Shown here: positions 1 through 8,121 of the stretch, one piece after another
Position numbering within the stretch: the stretch's first letter is position 1
How the letters are laid out: each line of letters opens with the position of its first letter
DNA from: JAYSRU01 sp043720875
GTDB lineage: Bacteria; Bacteroidota; Bacteroidia; Flavobacteriales_D; Crocinitomicaceae
Direction: 5' to 3'
DNA: 29,421 nt
NCBI GenBank assembly: GCA_043720875.1
Contig: JAYSRU010000207.1
Span: 1-29,421, forward strand
Notes under the pieces: generated by a model
Seen by the model: the letters and a program-made list of their open reading frames with translations, nothing else
Told to the model about the DNA's origin: nothing
Databases searched by the model: none
Translations under genes and position numbers: made by a program

Positions 1-1
1 A

Positions 2-502
2 AGTGAAAGGTTGATATTTAGAAAATTAGAGCTTGTAGATATTGATTCTTGGGCCGATTTCTTTGTAAATAATCCTATGGAAAAATTTGTAGGACCTATT
101 AGTTTGGATCGAAATAATATGGAAAAGGCAGCATTTTGGATTGGAAGGCAGCTAGAAAGATATACAGAAGACAACGCTTTTGGTCAATTAGCCGTAATTG
201 ATAAGTATTCAGAAAAGTTAGTGGGCTTAGGTGGAATTTTGACTCGAGATATTGATGGCATTAATGAATTTGAAATCACATACAGTTTAAAACCAGAGTA
301 TTGGGATATGGGATACGGAACTGAAATTGCAAGAACCATCAAAAACTTTGTGGTTGAAAATGCGATAGCAACTAGTTTCATTTCAATTATCCATGTAGAT
401 AATTTGGCTTCACAGAATGTAGCAATTAAGAATGGCATGATCGCGACTGTTTCTATGGATTATATGACCATGCCGGTAATTGTTTATAGGACTTTAGATT
501 AA
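2..502 (+). CDS. GNAT family N-acetyltransferase (5' partial)
   Basis: The protein looks like a GCN5-related acetyltransferase of the RimJ/RimL type, which moves an acetyl group from acetyl-CoA to an amine; its substrate cannot be told from sequence. The reading frame is open to the left edge: codons for S-E-R-L-I-F-R-K-L precede and include the TTG at position 11. RimJ-like proteins usually begin with a (T)ERLxxR strand, so the TTG is probably internal and the true start lies outside the window. Family signs are the central strand ending near LVGLGGI, the EITYSLKPEYWDMGYGTE segment, which resembles the acetyl-CoA loop (YWGxGYATE in relatives), and a C-terminal VDNLASQNVAIKNGM helix typical of the fold. 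A stop at 500-502 ends it, followed by about 110 bases before prfC. The superfamily call is fairly sure; the function is unknown. Confidence 0.8.
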   Translation, partial: SERLIFRKLELVDIDSWADFFVNNPMEKFVGPISLDRNNMEKAAFWIGRQLERYTEDNAFGQLAVIDKYSEKLVGLGGILTRDIDGINEFEITYSLKPEYWDMGYGTEIARTIKNFVVENAIATSFISIIHVDNLASQNVAIKNGMIATVSMDYMTMPVIVYRTLD

Positions 503-569
503 TATATCTAGTCTGGAGGTAAATTGGAGATGTTTGCTTTTTTTTAAAGACGATTTCCGTTTTAAATCT

Positions 570-577
570 TAAATTTG
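570..577 (+). promoter_or_regulatory. Bacteroidetes -7 element for prfC
   Basis: TAAATTTG matches the Bacteroidetes -7 consensus TAnnTTTG exactly and lies 35 bases before the prfC start. No good -33 TTTG/TTG is present at 17-23 bases upstream (a TTTG at 533-536 is too far). A short motif in AT-rich DNA can occur by chance. Confidence 0.45.
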
Positions 578-612
578 TAGGCCAATTCGATAGAATATTA
601 AGGTGAAATAGC

Positions 613-2217
613 ATGAAGTATAAAGAAGAAATTGAAAAACGTCGAACTTTTGGGATAATATCTCATCCCGATGCTGGTAAAACAACGTTAACCGAAAAGT
701 TATTGCTTTTTGGAGGAGCGATTCAATCTGCTGGTGCGGTGAAAAATAGCAAAATTAAAAAGACGGCTACTTCTGATTTTATGGAGATTGAAAAACAAAG
801 AGGTATTTCAGTTGCGACTTCCGTTATGGCGTTCGAATACAAAGGAAAGCAGATTAATATTTTGGATACTCCTGGACATAAAGATTTTGCAGAAGATACT
901 TATCGAACTTTGACTGCTGTAGATAGTGTGATTTTGGTGATTGATTGTGCAAATGGAGTTGAAGAACAGACGGAACGATTAATGGAGGTTTGTCGTATGC
1001 GAAAAACACCCGTAATCGTTTTCATTAATAAAATGGATAGAGAAGGTCGAGATCCTTTTGATTTATTGGATGAAATTGAATCTAAATTAGATATTAAAGT
1101 TCGCCCTCTTGCTTGGCCTATTGGAATGGGCGACAGGTTTAAAGGGGTTTATAATATTTTTGACCAAGAATTGAATTTATTCTCTGCTAACAAAACAAAA
1201 ATTTCCAAAGAAGTAGTTTCTATATCCGATATAAATGATCCTCAAATAGATGAATTAGTTGGTGAAAAACCGGCAAATGAATTAAGAGAAGAATTGGAAA
1301 TTATTAATGGAGTTTACAATCCATTTGATAAAGAAACTTACCTTTCAGGGGAAGTTGCTCCAGTGTTTTTTGGATCGGCAGTAAATAATTTTGGTGTTAA
1401 AGAGTTATTAGATACATTTATTCGAATTTCGCCATTTCCTAGAGGTAGGATGACAGATGAAGGGCAAATTGAACCCGGTGATGCTAAATTTTCTGGATTT
1501 GTATTCAAAATTCACGCAAATTTGGATCCTAAACACAGAGATAGAATTGCATTTCTACGTATCGTTTCAGGTAAGTTTGAACGTAATACCTTTTATCAAC
1601 ATGTTCGATTAGCGAAAAAGTTTAAGTTCGCCAATCCGACATCCTTCTTAGCGCAAGACAAGAGCGTAATTGAGGAAGCTTATCCTGGTGATGTTATTGG
1701 GTTGTATGATACAGGGAATTTCAAAATTGGAGATACGCTTACTGAAGGCGCGAAATTCAATTTCCAAGGAATACCTAGTTTCTCTCCAGAAATGTTCATG
1801 GAACTTGAAAATCTAGATCCATTAAAATCTAAGCAATTGGATAAGGGAATTAGACAGCTTACGGATGAAGGAGTTGCTCAATTATTTATTATGCAACCCG
1901 GAACACGAAAAATTGTAGGGACAGTTGGTCAACTTCAATTTGAAGTTATTTCACACAGATTGGAGCATGAATACGGTGCAAATTGTCGTTTTGTTCCTCG
2001 AAGCTATCAAATTGCATGTTGGATTACAACAACAAGTCAGTCTGAGTTAGATCAATTTCTACGGGTTAAACAAGGTAATATTGCAAAAGATAAGGATGAT
2101 AATTACGTCTTTCTTGCGGAGACTAAATTTTTGTTGGACATGGCGGAAAGAGATTATCCATCTTTAACTTTTCATAAAACTTCTGAATTTAAATTGGCAG
2201 AGAAGGAAATCGGTTAA
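613..2217 (+). CDS. prfC: Peptide chain release factor 3 (RF3)
   Basis: RF3 is a cytosolic translational GTPase that promotes recycling of RF1/RF2 from the ribosome after peptide release. The 534-residue length is normal for the family (about 525-535). The GTPase motifs are intact: P-loop HPDAGKTT at residues 18-25, switch II DTPGH at 85-89 and NKMD at 139-142. The extended switch I region around SDFMEIEKQRGISVATSV is characteristic of RF3 and separates it from EF-G, LepA and TypA. Domains II and III follow and the C-terminus (RDYPSLTFHKTSEF) is also RF3-like. The ATG at 613 gives a standard N-terminus. The stop codon overlaps the start of the next gene by one base (TAATG), implying translational coupling to a glycosyltransferase with no obvious functional link. 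Confidence 0.97.
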   Translation: MKYKEEIEKRRTFGIISHPDAGKTTLTEKLLLFGGAIQSAGAVKNSKIKKTATSDFMEIEKQRGISVATSVMAFEYKGKQINILDTPGHKDFAEDTYRTLTAVDSVILVIDCANGVEEQTERLMEVCRMRKTPVIVFINKMDREGRDPFDLLDEIESKLDIKVRPLAWPIGMGDRFKGVYNIFDQELNLFSANKTKISKEVVSISDINDPQIDELVGEKPANELREELEIINGVYNPFDKETYLSGEVAPVFFGSAVNNFGVKELLDTFIRISPFPRGRMTDEGQIEPGDAKFSGFVFKIHANLDPKHRDRIAFLRIVSGKFERNTFYQHVRLAKKFKFANPTSFLAQDKSVIEEAYPGDVIGLYDTGNFKIGDTLTEGAKFNFQGIPSFSPEMFMELENLDPLKSKQLDKGIRQLTDEGVAQLFIMQPGTRKIVGTVGQLQFEVISHRLEHEYGANCRFVPRSYQIACWITTTSQSELDQFLRVKQGNIAKDKDDNYVFLAETKFLLDMAERDYPSLTFHKTSEFKLAEKEIG

Positions 2218-3323
2218 TGAATACTTCGTCATTCAATATTGTGTGTTTAAGTTCTTGGTATCCAGTTGAAAGAGACCAGTTTTTAGGCAATTTCGTAAGG
2301 TCTCATGTGGAAGCAATTGCTACAGTACATAAGGTTTATATGATTGTTTTTGAAAAATCCAATCGTGATTCTGTGGTACGTATTAATACGACTATTAATA
2401 ATGTAGAAGAATACCGTTTGCTAATTCCAGCAGGTAAAAGCAAAATTATTCGTGCAATTATTCAATACCGCTTCTTGAAACGTATCAAAAAAGAACTTCC
2501 CAAAATAGATATTGTACATGGTCATGTGATTTTACGACAAGGCTTGTTTTTTATACTGGCCAAGAATATTTTTAGAGCACCTTTAGTGATAACAGAGCAT
2601 TCAAATGTTTTTTTGAAAAAGAAATTCACATTTCTAGAGACTTATTTAACGCGATTCGTGTTTAAATCAACAAATGCGGTTACTACTGTTTCTAAGTTTC
2701 TAAGCGATTCAATTTACGAGTATTTTGGCGTTAAATCTACCGTAATTCCTAATGTTGTTGACATAGCGTTTTATAACCAAAATTTATTGACTCCTGAAAA
2801 GTTTACATTTTGTCACGTTTCTACATTAAATGAGGTAAAAAACGTACAAGGTATATTGGATGCGTTTAAAGAATTATGCACGGAAAACAATTCTGTTTAT
2901 TTAAAGATAGTATCAGACCAAAACACAACTGATTTAAGAGAAATAGTTCGAATAATGCAAATTGAAGAGCATGTAATTATTTATGAAGGATTGAATTATA
3001 AGGATACTGCAAAAGAAATGGCGAGTTCTAGTGCATTCATATTAAATTCTTTCTCGGAAACGTTTTCTGTAGTATTAGCCGAAGCCTTGGTCTTGGGAAT
3101 GCCGATAGTTTCGACAAAGGTTGGGTTAATACTTGATTTTAATGAACTGCCCGAAAACATTGTTTTGGTCGAGATTAATGACCGAATATCTTTGTTTAAC
3201 GGTATGCGTCAGGTCATAGAAAGTCCAAAGCCACAAACAGTCAATGAAAATATTAGGAATATGTTTTCACAGCAATGTATTGCGAATTCATTTACGATGA
3301 TTTACCAAAAAATGTTAGCGTAA
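2217..3323 (+). CDS. Glycosyltransferase family 4 (GT-B fold)
   Basis: This looks like a GT-B retaining glycosyltransferase that uses a nucleotide-sugar donor, probably at the cytoplasmic face of the inner membrane. The N-terminal acceptor domain starts with a first strand NIVCLSSWYP and contains the HGH segment near residues 101-103. The C-terminal domain holds the hallmark GT4 EX7E motif, with the two glutamates at about 281 and 289 in NSFSETFSVVLAEALVLGMP. At 368 residues it has the usual length. The ATG at 2217 overlaps the prfC stop. Its 3' end overlaps the convergent bshB1 gene by 9 bases, leaving no room for a separate terminator. It is not BshA-like at the N-terminus, so it is probably not the bacillithiol glycosyltransferase despite sitting beside bshB1. 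Acceptor and sugar are unknown. Confidence 0.85.
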   Translation: MNTSSFNIVCLSSWYPVERDQFLGNFVRSHVEAIATVHKVYMIVFEKSNRDSVVRINTTINNVEEYRLLIPAGKSKIIRAIIQYRFLKRIKKELPKIDIVHGHVILRQGLFFILAKNIFRAPLVITEHSNVFLKKKFTFLETYLTRFVFKSTNAVTTVSKFLSDSIYEYFGVKSTVIPNVVDIAFYNQNLLTPEKFTFCHVSTLNEVKNVQGILDAFKELCTENNSVYLKIVSDQNTTDLREIVRIMQIEEHVIIYEGLNYKDTAKEMASSSAFILNSFSETFSVVLAEALVLGMPIVSTKVGLILDFNELPENIVLVEINDRISLFNGMRQVIESPKPQTVNENIRNMFSQQCIANSFTMIYQKMLA

Positions 3324-4031
3324 ATCGAAAAAACTGTCGACTCCAAGTGTTCTTTCAGTAATAAATCCTTCACCATATTTCACTCCGATTGTTCTACCCA
3401 TATCTGACAATCTGGCTTTTACAAAATCAAGAAATTCTGGACCAGAAATGGGGGTGTTTGGTTCTTTAGATTCAGGGTCGAAAAATTGAGTTTTAAATGC
3501 TTTGATGCATTCAATTTTTTTATCAACGAACTGAGTTACATCGATAATTAAATCTGGTTTTAAATAGCGGTCTTGAATGTAGAATAAGTTTGTTTTTGGA
3601 CGGTGAGGCAATTGTTTTTCACCATCATAGGTCGTCTCAATTTTTAATAACCCAGCCAGAAAAGAAGCGTCAGCAACAAGTTTAGAACCTTTCCCATGAT
3701 CTGGATGTCTATCTTCTGGAGCATTAGCTAGCACGATTTGAGGTTGATAGTATCTTATTTGTTCAACGATTTTCAATAAATTTTCTTGAGAATGCGTAAA
3801 AAAGCCATCCCCTAAATCAAGATTTTTGCGATCCGTTATCCCTAATATTTTTGAAGATATTTCTGATTCAGCGAGTCGCGTTTCGGCAGTTCCACGAGAA
3901 CCTAATTCTCCTTTGGTTAGATCTACTATTGCAACTTTATATCCCAAGGAAATATGCTTTAGGATTGTACCTGAAGCAGCTAATTCTATATCGTCTGGAT
4001 GGGCTGCAAAGGCTAAAATATCTACTTTCAT
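3315..4031 (-). CDS. bshB1: Bacillithiol biosynthesis deacetylase BshB1
   Basis: BshB1 is a zinc-dependent LmbE/PIG-L family deacetylase that removes the acetyl group from GlcNAc-malate, the second step of bacillithiol synthesis in the cytosol. Visible evidence is the zinc-binding AHPDD motif at residues 10-14, the second metal site RHPDH at 108-112, and the BshB1-typical stretches DLTKGELGSRGTAETR and GVKYGEGF near the C-terminus. The 238-residue length fits. The gene stands alone on its strand, converging with the GT4 gene and diverging from the GT2 gene at 4121 across 89 bases. bshA and bshC are not in the window, so the pathway would be dispersed. No clear -7 element is seen upstream on the minus strand. 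Confidence 0.92.
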   Translation of the reverse strand: MKVDILAFAAHPDDIELAASGTILKHISLGYKVAIVDLTKGELGSRGTAETRLAESEISSKILGITDRKNLDLGDGFFTHSQENLLKIVEQIRYYQPQIVLANAPEDRHPDHGKGSKLVADASFLAGLLKIETTYDGEKQLPHRPKTNLFYIQDRYLKPDLIIDVTQFVDKKIECIKAFKTQFFDPESKEPNTPISGPEFLDFVKARLSDMGRTIGVKYGEGFITERTLGVDSFFDLR

Positions 4032-4108
4032 ATTGAATTTCTTATGGTAAAGGTAAATAAGAAAATGCTGAGATTTAGTTCTCCATTAAAATAATCTTAA
4101 AGTTTATG

Positions 4109-4116
4109 TAAATTTG
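4109..4116 (+). promoter_or_regulatory. -7 element placed for a leaderless mRNA
   Basis: TAAATTTG matches TAnnTTTG exactly and ends only four bases before the ATG at 4121. With usual Bacteroidetes spacing, transcription would begin at or next to the A of the start codon. No convincing -33 box is visible. The next gene has no other plausible start, because an in-frame stop (TGA at 4115-4117) lies immediately upstream. Confidence 0.45.
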
Positions 4117-4120
4117 AAGC

Positions 4121-4828
4121 ATGGAGATATGCGACAAGCGGATTATTGATGTAATTATTCCAGCATTTAATGAAGAAAGGTCAATTGGAAAAGTGGTTTC
4201 CGAAATACCAATGGATTGGGTGAGAAACGTATTCGTTGCAAATAATGGTTCGACGGATGCTACCGTTAACGTAGCGGAATCATATGGTGCGATAGTAGTT
4301 ACTGAAAATAGAATGGGTTATGGGTGGGCGTGTTTGAAGGCAATGGAAGCAATTTCAAAACTTGAAATTACGCCAGATATCGTTGTTTTCTTGGATGGAG
4401 ATTATTCAGATTATCCAGAACAACTGATAGATTTGGTCAAGCCAATTATTGAAAAGGATATCAAATTAGTAATAGGCTCACGTGTTTCAGGTAAAAGGGA
4501 AAGGAATTCGTTAACCCCACAACAAGTGTTTGGCAATTGGTTGGCAACAAAATTAATGAGAATTTTTTATCGCTTAAAATATTCGGACTTAGGTCCATTC
4601 AGGGCAATAGATTACAGGTCATTGATAGCACTTCAAATGGCAGATAAAACCTATGGTTGGACGATAGAAATGCAGTTAAAAGCTGGACGTAAAAAAATGT
4701 CATATTGTGAAGTTCCAGTTGATTATCGGAAACGAATTGGGGTGTCAAAAGTATCCGGAACAATAAAAGGTTCGGTACTTGCCGGAATTAAAATTATATT
4801 TGCTGTTTGGAAATACCGTCGCGCTTAA
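4121..4828 (+). CDS. Glycosyltransferase family 2, DPM1-like
   Basis: This is a GT-A fold family 2 glycosyltransferase of the dolichol-phosphate mannosyltransferase/DPM1-like group. Such enzymes move a hexose from GDP- or UDP-sugar to polyprenyl phosphate or another lipid acceptor at the inner membrane. The N-terminal strand VIIPAFNEE (residues 11-19), the NNGSTD motif (41-46) and the DGD metal/nucleotide motif (92-94) are all present. The 235-residue protein has at most one weakly hydrophobic C-terminal stretch, so it is mostly soluble. It begins an apparent operon: 18 bases separate its stop from the GTG candidate of the next gene (48 from the ATG), and the third member is a GT-C enzyme that would use a polyprenyl-phosphate sugar. 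A lipid-linked sugar donor made here and used by the third gene is a reasonable inference but is not proven. Confidence 0.85.
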   Translation: MEICDKRIIDVIIPAFNEERSIGKVVSEIPMDWVRNVFVANNGSTDATVNVAESYGAIVVTENRMGYGWACLKAMEAISKLEITPDIVVFLDGDYSDYPEQLIDLVKPIIEKDIKLVIGSRVSGKRERNSLTPQQVFGNWLATKLMRIFYRLKYSDLGPFRAIDYRSLIALQMADKTYGWTIEMQLKAGRKKMSYCEVPVDYRKRIGVSKVSGTIKGSVLAGIKIIFAVWKYRRA

Positions 4829-4876
4829 TAAAGTGATCAAAATGAGGTGTTTATAAAATTTAAATATTATGTACAT

Positions 4877-6766
4877 ATGTTAAAATTTGCATTTTCTTTA
4901 CTATTTTTTGCTACTACAAGTACTTTAATAGGACAAACATGTAAAATAGTAAAAGGATCTATTTTCGATTTTACAACAGAAAATCCACGTGAGGATGTTG
5001 GGATACAACTTTTGGATGTGGGAACTGACTTAGCGGGTAAAGAATCCGGGAAATTATATGAAACTAAATCCGATGAAAATGGAAATTTTAGTTTTAATAA
5101 CATCCCGTTCGGAAAGTATGTCATTATTATTAACGACAAGGATTTTACCAAACAATATTTACCTATTGAGATAAATTCAGACCATAGCGAGCATTTTACA
5201 ATGACTCCATTTGGTGTTTCGTTAAAAGTTTCATGGATGTTTAATTGGGGTGATAAAGGGGATGAGGAACATTATTGGTCGCACTTATTGGCAAAGATCA
5301 TTTTAATCGTTTATGGGTCTTGTTTAATATTGGTTTTCATCTATAGTGTTATTCAACTTACCTTATCCATAACTTACGCACGAACTAGAAAGAAAATTGC
5401 TGCGATGGAGGAATTGCCTTACAATGCAGCAACAACGCCAAAAGTTACGGTTCAATTACCGATGTACAATGAAATGTATGTTGCTGAACGTGTAATTGAT
5501 AAAATTGCAGAATTTGATTATCCCGCCGATAAATTTGAGATTCAAGTTTTAGATGATTCTACGGACGAAACCGTTGAGTTAATTGCTAAAAAGGTTGCTG
5601 AATTACAAGCAAAGGGAATAAACATAAAACATATTCATAGAACAGATAGAACCGGCTACAAGGCAGGAGCTTTAGACAAGGCAATGGATCGAGTAGAAGG
5701 TGAATTTATTGCAATTTTTGATTCGGATTTCTTGCCAGAAAAAGATTTTCTTCAAAAAACCATGCCTTATTTTAGTCATGATAAGGTGGGAGTTGTACAA
5801 ACGCGTTGGGGTCATATCAATAAAGATTTCTCTTTGTTAACTGAGCTTCAGGCTTTTGGTTTGAATGGTCACTTTGCAATTGAGCAGGGAGGTAGAAATG
5901 CGGCTGGGCATTACATAAATTTTAACGGTACTGGAGGTATTTGGCGTAAGACATGTATCGAAGATGCTGGTGGATGGGAGCATGACACGCTTACTGAGGA
6001 TTTGGATTTAAGCTACCGCGCCCAAATGCGTGGTTGGCAATTTGTGTATCGTGAAAATGTAATAGCACCAGCAGAATTACCAGTTACTATATCTGCGTTA
6101 AAGGCGCAACAACATCGTTGGATGAAAGGTGGTGCTGAATGTTTCAGAAAAATGTGGAAACGAATTCTTTTTGCAAAAGGGGTCAAGTTTTCAGATAAAG
6201 TTCATGGATTGGCTCATTTATTCAATTCATCTGTTTTCTTTTTTATCCTGTTAATGTCCTTGCTTAGTTTGCCAGTGCTGCATATTAAAGACAGCTTCGC
6301 GGATTTAAATTACTTTATAGGATTCGGCTCAATTTTTATTTCAAGTACAATTTTCTTGATGTTTTATTATTGGTTGAGTTTTAGAGATAAGACATCAAAT
6401 ACATTTACATCATTCTTACGTTTTATTGTTCGATTTATACAGTTCCTAGTTGTTTCTATGGGCTTGTCTTTGAATAATACGGTTGCCGTTTTAGAAGGGT
6501 ATGCGGGGATTAAGTCAAGTTTTGTGAGAACACCAAAGTTTGCCGTTGCAAAGAAGGGTGAATCAACTAAAAATAAGTACGACAAAAAGAAAATGTCACC
6601 GTTAACAATTCTTGAAGGCTTAATTGCTGGGCTCTTCTTGTTCACAGCGTTCAATAGAGCGTATTATGGTGATTTAGGTATGGTTCCTTTTCATTTAATG
6701 TTAGGTATCGGTTATGGTTCGATTTTCTTAATGTCTTTAAGAGAATTTAGAGGAAGTCGCGCATAA
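4877..6766 (+). CDS. Membrane glycosyltransferase family 2 with N-terminal periplasmic regulatory-like domain
   Basis: This is a processive-looking GT2 of the cellulose-synthase type. I chose ATG 4877 because it opens directly onto a signal-peptide-like sequence (MLKFAFSLLF... ending STLIGQ); an in-frame GTG at 4847 would add ten residues. From 4877, residues 1-20 are signal-like. Residues 21-115 resemble a carboxypeptidase-regulatory-like beta sandwich (GSIFDFTTENP, DENGNFSFNNIPFGKYVI). A membrane helix follows at about 139-166. The GT2 domain has QLPMYNE (193-199), DDS (226-228), DSD (282-284), TEDLD (373-377) and the QQHRW motif (411-415). Several C-terminal membrane helices follow. This order puts the extra domain outside and the catalytic domain inside. 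Bacteroidetes relatives I recall usually begin at the membrane helix, so the front domain is an addition. Product and acceptor are unknown. Confidence 0.85.
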   Translation: MLKFAFSLLFFATTSTLIGQTCKIVKGSIFDFTTENPREDVGIQLLDVGTDLAGKESGKLYETKSDENGNFSFNNIPFGKYVIIINDKDFTKQYLPIEINSDHSEHFTMTPFGVSLKVSWMFNWGDKGDEEHYWSHLLAKIILIVYGSCLILVFIYSVIQLTLSITYARTRKKIAAMEELPYNAATTPKVTVQLPMYNEMYVAERVIDKIAEFDYPADKFEIQVLDDSTDETVELIAKKVAELQAKGINIKHIHRTDRTGYKAGALDKAMDRVEGEFIAIFDSDFLPEKDFLQKTMPYFSHDKVGVVQTRWGHINKDFSLLTELQAFGLNGHFAIEQGGRNAAGHYINFNGTGGIWRKTCIEDAGGWEHDTLTEDLDLSYRAQMRGWQFVYRENVIAPAELPVTISALKAQQHRWMKGGAECFRKMWKRILFAKGVKFSDKVHGLAHLFNSSVFFFILLMSLLSLPVLHIKDSFADLNYFIGFGSIFISSTIFLMFYYWLSFRDKTSNTFTSFLRFIVRFIQFLVVSMGLSLNNTVAVLEGYAGIKSSFVRTPKFAVAKKGESTKNKYDKKKMSPLTILEGLIAGLFLFTAFNRAYYGDLGMVPFHLMLGIGYGSIFLMSLREFRGSRA

Positions 6767-6774
6767 CCTTGAAA

Positions 6775-8121
6775 ATGAATTCAAAACTAAAAGCGCCAGA
6801 ATATCTCTATTTTCTGGCGCTTTCTTTTTGTACGGTAAAAATCGCTTCATTCATTGCTCTCGATAATTTTGCTGAATTAATAGCCTATTGGACGATTTCA
6901 GTTATTTGTTTTCTTAAAATTTGGCAAATAGCGCGTGATAAAGCAATTGATTTTTGGGGATTAGCCCTAATTCTCAGACTTGGCTTCTTGATAGCTGTGC
7001 CCACACTAAGCACAGATGTATACCGTTTCTTATGGGATGGGGAAATAATTCATTTGGGTTTTAACCCCTACGATTACACACCAAATCTATTAATTGATCA
7101 TCCTGCCGTTCATTCTTCGTACATGAATGAACTGTTCGTTAAAATGGGAGCCTTATCTCAGGATAATCATAGTTGCTATCCAGTATTCAAACAAATTGTA
7201 TTTTGGATCAGTACGCTGTTTTCGAATACCGTTATTATCAATGTTATGATCATGAAAATTTTAATCATTACTGTCGATTTAGGGGTTATATGGGTTCTCG
7301 GTAAACTATTTGAACTAACAAAAAAAACAACAAGTTTGAAATGGGTTTATGCATTTAATCCACTCATATTAGTTGAGTTTAGTGGTGCTATGCATTTTGA
7401 AGGTATGATGCTTTTGTTTTTGTTAATGGCGATTTATTTTTGGAGCGTTCAAAAATGGATTTATGCGGCAACATTATTCACCCTTGCAGTTCAAGTCAAG
7501 TTAATCCCCTTGATGTTTTTGCCATTTTTATTGCTATTGACCGGTTGGAAATCGGCGTTAAAACAATATGTTATTGTTGGTGTATTGTTCCTCGTTACTT
7601 CAATGGCTTGGTTGAGAGGCTATAATATTCCAAATTTTATATTTTCACTTCAATTGTATTTTGGGCAATTTGAATACAATGCAGGGGTTTATGTTTTCTT
7701 TAAATTTTATGCTAAATGGAAAGTTGGTTATGCACGATTGAGACATTATGGAAAACTACTTTCTAAGTTAACTTTATTTGGTATCCTGGTAATAGCCGTA
7801 ATCCGGAAACCGAAATCCCTGCAATCCTTTTTTAACGGCATATTCGCTGCAAGTATGCTTTATTATTTACTGGTTCCAATTGTACATCCATGGTATATTG
7901 CGTTACCTTTTACCTTAAGCTTATTTACGCGTTATAATGCCGCATGGCTTTGGAGTTTGATTGTTCCCGTATCTTATCTTTATTACCAGGAGAACTTTTC
8001 ATTAGCATATTATATCACGGTAGGCTTAGAATATGTTCTCGTGTTTTATGTATTGTTTTATGAGTACAGAAATAAGGCTGGACATCCTATTTTCCAACGT
8101 TCGAAATTAAACTTAGCTTAG
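6775..8121 (+). CDS. Multi-pass GT-C glycosyltransferase, GT87/polyprenol-phosphate mannosyltransferase-like
   Basis: This integral membrane protein of about 448 residues has many hydrophobic helices and the family-like motif DVYRFLWDGE (residues 81-90) followed by GFNPYDY. The aspartate on the first outer loop is the expected catalytic base of GT-C enzymes that use a polyprenyl-phosphate sugar. The C-terminal half carries the WAxHPWY-like sequence IVHPWYIALPF. I prefer ATG 6775 over an in-frame TTG at 6769; no later methionine would keep the first helix. The gene follows the GT2 stop by 8 bases, so co-transcription with the two upstream glycosyltransferases is likely. A perfect 12-bp hairpin with a T-run covers codons 6-17 and may attenuate this gene. 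The end overlaps the convergent gene by four bases. The general class is fairly secure; the exact sugar is not. Confidence 0.78.
   Translation: MNSKLKAPEYLYFLALSFCTVKIASFIALDNFAELIAYWTISVICFLKIWQIARDKAIDFWGLALILRLGFLIAVPTLSTDVYRFLWDGEIIHLGFNPYDYTPNLLIDHPAVHSSYMNELFVKMGALSQDNHSCYPVFKQIVFWISTLFSNTVIINVMIMKILIITVDLGVIWVLGKLFELTKKTTSLKWVYAFNPLILVEFSGAMHFEGMMLLFLLMAIYFWSVQKWIYAATLFTLAVQVKLIPLMFLPFLLLLTGWKSALKQYVIVGVLFLVTSMAWLRGYNIPNFIFSLQLYFGQFEYNAGVYVFFKFYAKWKVGYARLRHYGKLLSKLTLFGILVIAVIRKPKSLQSFFNGIFAASMLYYLLVPIVHPWYIALPFTLSLFTRYNAAWLWSLIVPVSYLYYQENFSLAYYITVGLEYVLVFYVLFYEYRNKAGHPIFQRSKLNLA
6790..6823 (+). terminator. Terminator-like hairpin inside the start of the GT-C gene
   Basis: A perfect inverted repeat has 12-base arms, AAAGCGCCAGAA (6790-6801) and TTCTGGCGCTTT (6812-6823), a 10-base loop, and a following C then five Ts (6824-6829). 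The GC-rich core and T-rich 3' side look like an intrinsic terminator. It starts 24 bases after the stop of the upstream GT2 and lies within the first codons of the downstream gene, so it could be an attenuator or a terminator partly absorbed into coding sequence. Confidence 0.65.

Noticed and set aside
11..13. TTG at position 11 as the start of the GNAT gene
   Set aside because: The reading frame continues upstream with family-typical residues, so the gene is cut by the window edge.
2217..3323. Possible bshA because it neighbours bshB1
   Set aside because: The N-terminus lacks the BshA pattern I recall (a glycine-rich GGSG stretch near the start), and the gene is convergent with bshB1 and coupled to prfC.
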